This document shows, piece by piece, positions 60,274-64,000 of a stretch of DNA of 64,000 nt. The position numbers and the translations under genes are program-made. The notes under the pieces were generated by a model that was not told where the DNA came from, did no database searches, and saw nothing but the letters and a program-made list of their open reading frames with translations. This DNA comes from Cryptosporidium bovis (lineage: Eukaryota > Apicomplexa > Conoidasida > Eucoccidiorida > Cryptosporidiidae). The stretch is taken from positions 145,358 to 209,357 of the forward strand of contig VHIT02000041.1 in NCBI GenBank assembly GCA_009768925.2, written 5' to 3'. The first letter of the stretch is position 1. Each line of letters starts with the position of its first letter.

Positions 60274-60794
60274 ATGAAACATTTACAATTAGTATTCCTT
60301 GTTCAATCTGTTATTTTAGTTTTTTTTGCAAGTGGTTAAGATTCACCTAGTAGCCGGTGTTATCGTTAGATGAATTAATTGGTAATAAAAATACGGTTGT
60401 TACTTTTGTTATCTTTTCCTATCTAATAAAGCCGTTCCTCGTTTGTAAGCTCACTTAAGGCCAGTGCTGGTTTTTCTGGGGGAGGAAGCTCTGATAAGTG
60501 GCCTAATTTGAGCTCATTCGGATCATCAGTCGTTGACGCTGAAAGAAAGAGAGAGGAAAGAGAAAAAGAGAAGGAAGTTGATAAACGCTTTAAAAAGCAG
60601 GCAATTATAAGTTTGCTTGGTAGAAGTGGTGGGTAAAAGTTGGTGAAAGAGAAAGAAAAAGAGAAAAAAAGGAAGAAGTGGTTAGAGAAAGGGAAGCTGA
60701 TGAAAAATACGGCGGAAGGAAAAAAGTATGTAACAGAGTATATGTGCCTGGAAGTGGAAGTTCTAGCTCTAGTAAGCGTAAGACTCACTATTAA
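60274..60794 (+). pseudogene. Secreted-protein-like gene with unresolved frame breaks
   Basis: Three coding-like pieces lie in order. (1) 60274-60334: ATG with a strong signal peptide (MKHLQLVFLVQSVILVFF), then a GTTAAG donor candidate. (2) about 60430-60632: SRSSFVSSLKASAGFSGGGS followed by a Glu/Lys/Arg-rich helix (AERKREEREKEKEVDKRFKK) and IISLLGRSGG. (3) up to TAA at 60792: EREADEKYGGRKKVCNRVYV and a Ser-rich basic end SSSSSKRKTHY. Piece 2 joins 3 in frame if a 53-nt purine-rich intron (60633-60685) is removed. Without it, the reading shifts by one base, and the sequence in between also looks coding (GERERKREKKEEVV). Piece 1 (phase 1) does not join piece 2 at any AG I can find. It is either a recently decayed gene or a gene with an assembly indel, for example in the 8-T run at 60320-60327. 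Confidence 0.45.
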
Positions 60795-61949
60795 TCCTCG
60801 ATATTACGTATAAATCAGACCGGAGATAAGTGTGCTATTAAAATAACGTTAAACGGAAGATAGTGGATATTCTGAATGAGTTACGTGGAAAAAAAATATG
60901 CATTTCTAGTAGTGTTCTAAGATGTTTACCAAAATATGCCTGAGTTGTTTGTACATTAAGAGGAAGATCCGTTTTTGATGGACCACTTAATATCTACTCA
61001 GAATCGAAAGATATTTTTTAAATGATAATCTAACTGGGAATATATTTATATTGCTCACTTTATTATTTGTACCAAAGAGTTAAAACCTAATTTTGTTTTC
61101 TTTTTTACGAAAAAATGTTTAATTCTCAATTATGTGCTATTTACTCGTCATATTTGAGTAAGTTCACACCCGCATCAACATACTATTATTATTGACTTGC
61201 CACTCTAGAAGAGTTCAAGTATGGAATCAAAAAAATATTGAGAATTTCATTTAAATTTAAATAATAAATTAGATTAATTATCAATAAGATGTCATTGCTG
61301 TTTTTACTATTATAGTCGAAGTTGAAATAACGCAAACTCCAAGGAGTAAAATAAAAGAATACATATAACTAAACACTAATTAAAAAGTAAATAACAGACA
61401 AAATTATATTGGTTTCAATTATCTATATTTTTATTTTATTTGTTCTTTTGCTTCATTATTTTTATTGGCTTTGTAAATAAAATCTAAATATTGTTATATT
61501 TACACTTTAATTTAAAACTTAAATATGATGTACGATCATTATAAATTAGATGATCAAATTTGACTTATATTTAAAAAAACATACATTTATTGTCTATTAT
61601 TTGATACTGTTGTTTAAAAAGCATACCTTGATAGAAAACGTAGGAGAAAAAAGTACGAAATCTTTGAGTAGTGGCTCTTCTGATAAAGAGTTTGAATTTG
61701 CTATGCTGTTCACTATAAGTTTTTCTCTATTTATTGAAAAAAATAACAAAGAATAAACTTTTTATTGTTTTTCTTTCAAAAATTAATTGAATCCGGTAGG
61801 ATTATTGAATATAATTGATTTTTTTAATAATAATAACACTATGAAAAAGAGGAAAAATGTATGAGCACAAACTCTCCTGTGACTTTTGTGTTGTGGGCCA
61901 TTTGAAAAGACTCCTCATTCTTCCAAATAATTGGATAAGCGACTATTAA
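60795..61949. other. Gene-poor region, middle part
   Basis: AT-rich, no firm gene. A short frame 61550-61756 contains KHTLIENVGEKSTKSLSSGS with a Ser-rich GSSDK motif, like the frame at 61950. It may be a remnant of the same kind of gene, or chance. Confidence 0.4.
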
Positions 61950-62201
61950 GTTCGAATTGCGATTAATGTGCTACAAAAATTACAACATACACTATCCCGT
62001 CCACCATCTCCAAGATTGTTTGAATCACCTAGTTCACTAGTAAAAAAAGTAATGTTAGTTTCAGATGGTTCATCTTCCAAACCATCTCCAAAGTCATTCC
62101 TCTCAATATTTACCGGGCCGTCTCGTAAGTTATCACTGGTATCATTTATGCCTCTTGGATCTTCTGACGAACAGAAAAAAAAGATGTTGAAATTTTTGTG
62201 A
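61950..62201 (+). other. Ser/Pro-rich open frame, possible exon or remnant
   Basis: The frame is open from just after a stop at 61947-61949 to TGA at 62199-62201 and could begin at an AG acceptor (61949-61950). The product is Ser/Pro/Lys-rich (LSRPPSPRLFESPSSLVKKV, SSKPSPKSFLSIFTGPSRKL, PLGSSDEQKKK) with no ATG near its start. Composition differs from the AT-driven noise around it. No signal-peptide exon was found upstream. After the stop, FSKSSNP-like codons continue in another frame. Probably a decayed or spliced member of a Ser-rich secreted family; low certainty. Confidence 0.3.
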
Positions 62202-63526
62202 AATCATTCTCAAAATCATCTAACCCATAGTAACCAAAATCAAATTGTTCATTATAACCCTATTCAAAAAATTCTTTTGATAGTCAGGATAAAGATTTCA
62301 GACTAAGTCATAATGAGACGCATTTGTGTTTTAATTAATATAACAGAATACCTAATTATTTGAATTTATGAATCAGTGCCTTCTTTATTTTGGATAATAA
62401 TAAGTTCAAGTTGTTGTTCTGATACTTTAATTTAGTATGATAATGTTAAAGTTTTCGCTTTGATTTATAAAATTATTATACATATAAATATTTAAATGGA
62501 TAGACATTATGCCAATTTTTTTGTTTGAATCAATATTTATCTTTTCTTTAATTTGCCTGTTTATTACTAATATAATTCTCTCTTTTATTTAAACGTTCTA
62601 CCTTCTTTTTTATTTAAAAAAGTCGATGTGGATTGAAAAAGAATAAAATTCATTTAATTTTACAAGATCAATTTATTTATTGATGTTTATTTCTTCTAAA
62701 AAGCTTTTTATACTATACCAGTACATTTTTCTTTGCAATAGTATTTAGAACGGGAAAAACATCAGGCACAAAAATTCTCATATCAATTACTTTAACAAGT
62801 AATTGAAATAATATATTCAGGAACTAATATTGTTCATTTTCATAGTAGTTGGTTAAGATTAAAATTATGACACGAAAAAGCGATGTTTTTTTAAAAATGA
62901 AAATAAGTGAACGCTCTAAATACAATTTAAATTTTTCATAAACAAACAAAAATATGTTTTTTTCTCAACAATACTGCAAGTAACAAGTTTTATATAAGCT
63001 CTTGTTCACAAGCAAATTCGCATTAAAAGATTATTACACTCATTTTTTTCATATTCAAAAAGATTATAACAGTAATGATAGAATGTCAATCTCAGTAAAA
63101 AAAAAGAATTTTTTATGTTATTTTTTCTATTTAGGTATGCACTGGTTTAATTGCACACCGTTGCATTATTAATATGTGTATTAATGCAACCATGATGCAT
63201 ATTGGTGTTGAGAAAATGTCAAGGGGTGCAAACAACCAAATATTGAACCAATATTAAAATTGTGGCGCCTAACCACAAAATTGCTGTACAGATGCATCTG
63301 AAGTGTGAAAATGTTCTTAAAAAGATTGTGGTACATTTTAACCCATAACTTTTAATATGTGTTTATATATATTACTCACACATTTCTCACAAAAAAAATT
63401 GTTTTTTTATCTTTACTATGATGTTGTTATCTTTTTTTATCACTTTTACTGATTGACTTATTTTTTTAAATAATATTTTTAGTAGATATACAATTAAAAT
63501 AGCTAATTCATAAATATAAGTAGAAT
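62202..63526. other. Gene-poor region, right part, with left arm of an inverted repeat
   Basis: No coding signal. It carries the left arm of the inverted repeat (62780-62837) and the promoter of the secreted gene, including GGCGCC at 63264-63269, 258 bp upstream of its ATG. Confidence 0.5.
62780..62837 (+). repeat. Left arm of 58-bp inverted repeat
   Basis: Positions 62780-62828 are the exact reverse complement of 63952-64000 (49 bp). After one mismatch, 62830-62837 match 63943-63950. Each arm contains a 10-bp stem (TCAATTACTT/AAGTAATTGA) with a 4-nt loop. The outer limit is not seen because the right arm reaches the window end. Confidence 0.93.
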
Positions 63527-63956
63527 ATGGAATATATAAAACTCATTACCTTAATTCAACTTATTCTAATTGCTTCTGCCAAGTAAGTCCATTTTTCTTT
63601 GTATTACAAGTCATCTTAAATATTTTAATAAAATTCACTTGAAATAACACTTTTTTTTACTTTCTACAGTTATTGTAATATAGTAAATTCACTTAGAGCT
63701 GGTCCATACGATGATCCCACTGATGGAGGTTCTGGAGTAGATAATAGACCTATTCTCCATTCAGGCCTTAGAAGTACACCCCCACGTCAAGGCCCAAGAG
63801 CTCCTCCAAAAACTGGTCCAGGATGTAAGTTTTAAGATATCTGCTTTCTTATTTATTGAATTTAGGTACTAATTTCTTAAACCAATAGTCGATATAAGTG
63901 GACTTGGATATGCCCTACAAGATTTTCTTAAACGGAAAACTGATGAACAAAATTAG
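63527..63956 (+). CDS. Small secreted Pro/Gly-rich protein, three exons
   Basis: Exons 63527-63582, 63670-63824 and 63889-63956; introns of 87 and 64 nt with GTAAGT donors and CAG/TAG acceptors, phases 2 and 1. The joined product has 92 residues: signal peptide MEYIKLITLIQLILIASA, a short linker, then YDDPTDGGSGVDNRP, RSTPPRQGPRAPPKTGPG and a C-terminal helix ISGLGYALQDFLKRKTDEQN. Not reading the second intron would stop three codons on (CKF). No known domain; it looks like a disordered effector-type protein with one Cys. It lies in the gene-poor right end, 3' end within the right arm of an inverted repeat. Confidence 0.8.
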
Positions 63957-64000
63957 TTCCTGAATATATTATTTCAATTACTTGTTAAAGTAATTGATAT
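63943..64000 (+). repeat. Right arm of inverted repeat, runs to window end
   Basis: It starts inside the last codons of the secreted-protein gene and covers its 3' flank, including the hairpin TCAATTACTT-GTTA-AAGTAATTGA at 63973-63996. It is complementary to 62780-62837. Confidence 0.93.

Noticed and set aside
60423-60788. Minus-strand Phe/Ser-rich frame of 121 codons
   Set aside because: It is the complement of the GA-rich Glu/Lys/Arg coding tract on the plus strand.
61945-61960. TTCGAATT stretch resembling a tRNA B box
   Set aside because: No A box at a suitable distance and no acceptor-stem pairing; other GTTCGAA occurrences (for example 16277, 31424) also fail.

Overview
The window looks like a nuclear contig of an apicomplexan, most probably a Cryptosporidium species. 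The DNA is AT-rich and gene-dense, and most genes are single long open frames with Asn-rich stretches. The intact 435-residue EF-1alpha reads as the Cryptosporidium protein with a few differences from what I remember of C. parvum. The species is not settled from sequence alone. Start codons below are ATG; upstream TTG or GTG extensions were trimmed.

Left part (1-16 kb): a cut-off Gln/Ser/Tyr/Pro-rich protein with a possible RST-like tail; then a divergent pair of related EF-hand myosin light chains. One is an MTIP/MLC1-type protein with an extra C-terminal degenerate module (minus strand). The other is an ELC-type protein that I reconstructed from seven exons (plus strand). A large TPR-FH1-FH2 formin follows, then kinetochore NDC80, the Fe-S assembly protein DRE2 and a small unidentified protein.

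Middle (16-46 kb): a 1489-residue Asn-rich protein, an unknown protein, an alpha/beta hydrolase, an NT-C2 coiled-coil protein, a TMEM208/SND2-like membrane protein with a previously hidden 3' exon, an unknown protein with two similar beta-rich modules, a very divergent cullin, a coiled-coil/C2-like protein, a membrane cyclic-nucleotide phosphodiesterase, and two predicted secretory proteins. The phosphodiesterase is the most striking gene: its middle looks like a decayed hybrid histidine kinase (DHp, HATPase and receiver) joined to the PDE domain.

Right part (46-58 kb): EF-1alpha, an SLX9-like ribosome-biogenesis protein, a PICOT-type monothiol glutaredoxin with a CKFS active site, EFL1 (the GTPase that helps release eIF6 from 60S subunits) and a probable Golgi/endosome tethering subunit. 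From 58 to 64 kb the gene density collapses. What remains are short predicted secreted proteins: one clear three-exon gene at 63.5 kb, one with unresolved frame breaks at 60.3 kb, and Ser-rich remnants. A 49-bp perfect inverted repeat reaches the window end. This resembles a fast-evolving, perhaps subtelomeric, region.

Many intergenic regions carry E2F-like GGCGC/GGCGGG sites and some carry GCATGC sites, as known for Cryptosporidium promoters. No tRNA, rRNA, CRISPR array or mobile element was recognised.
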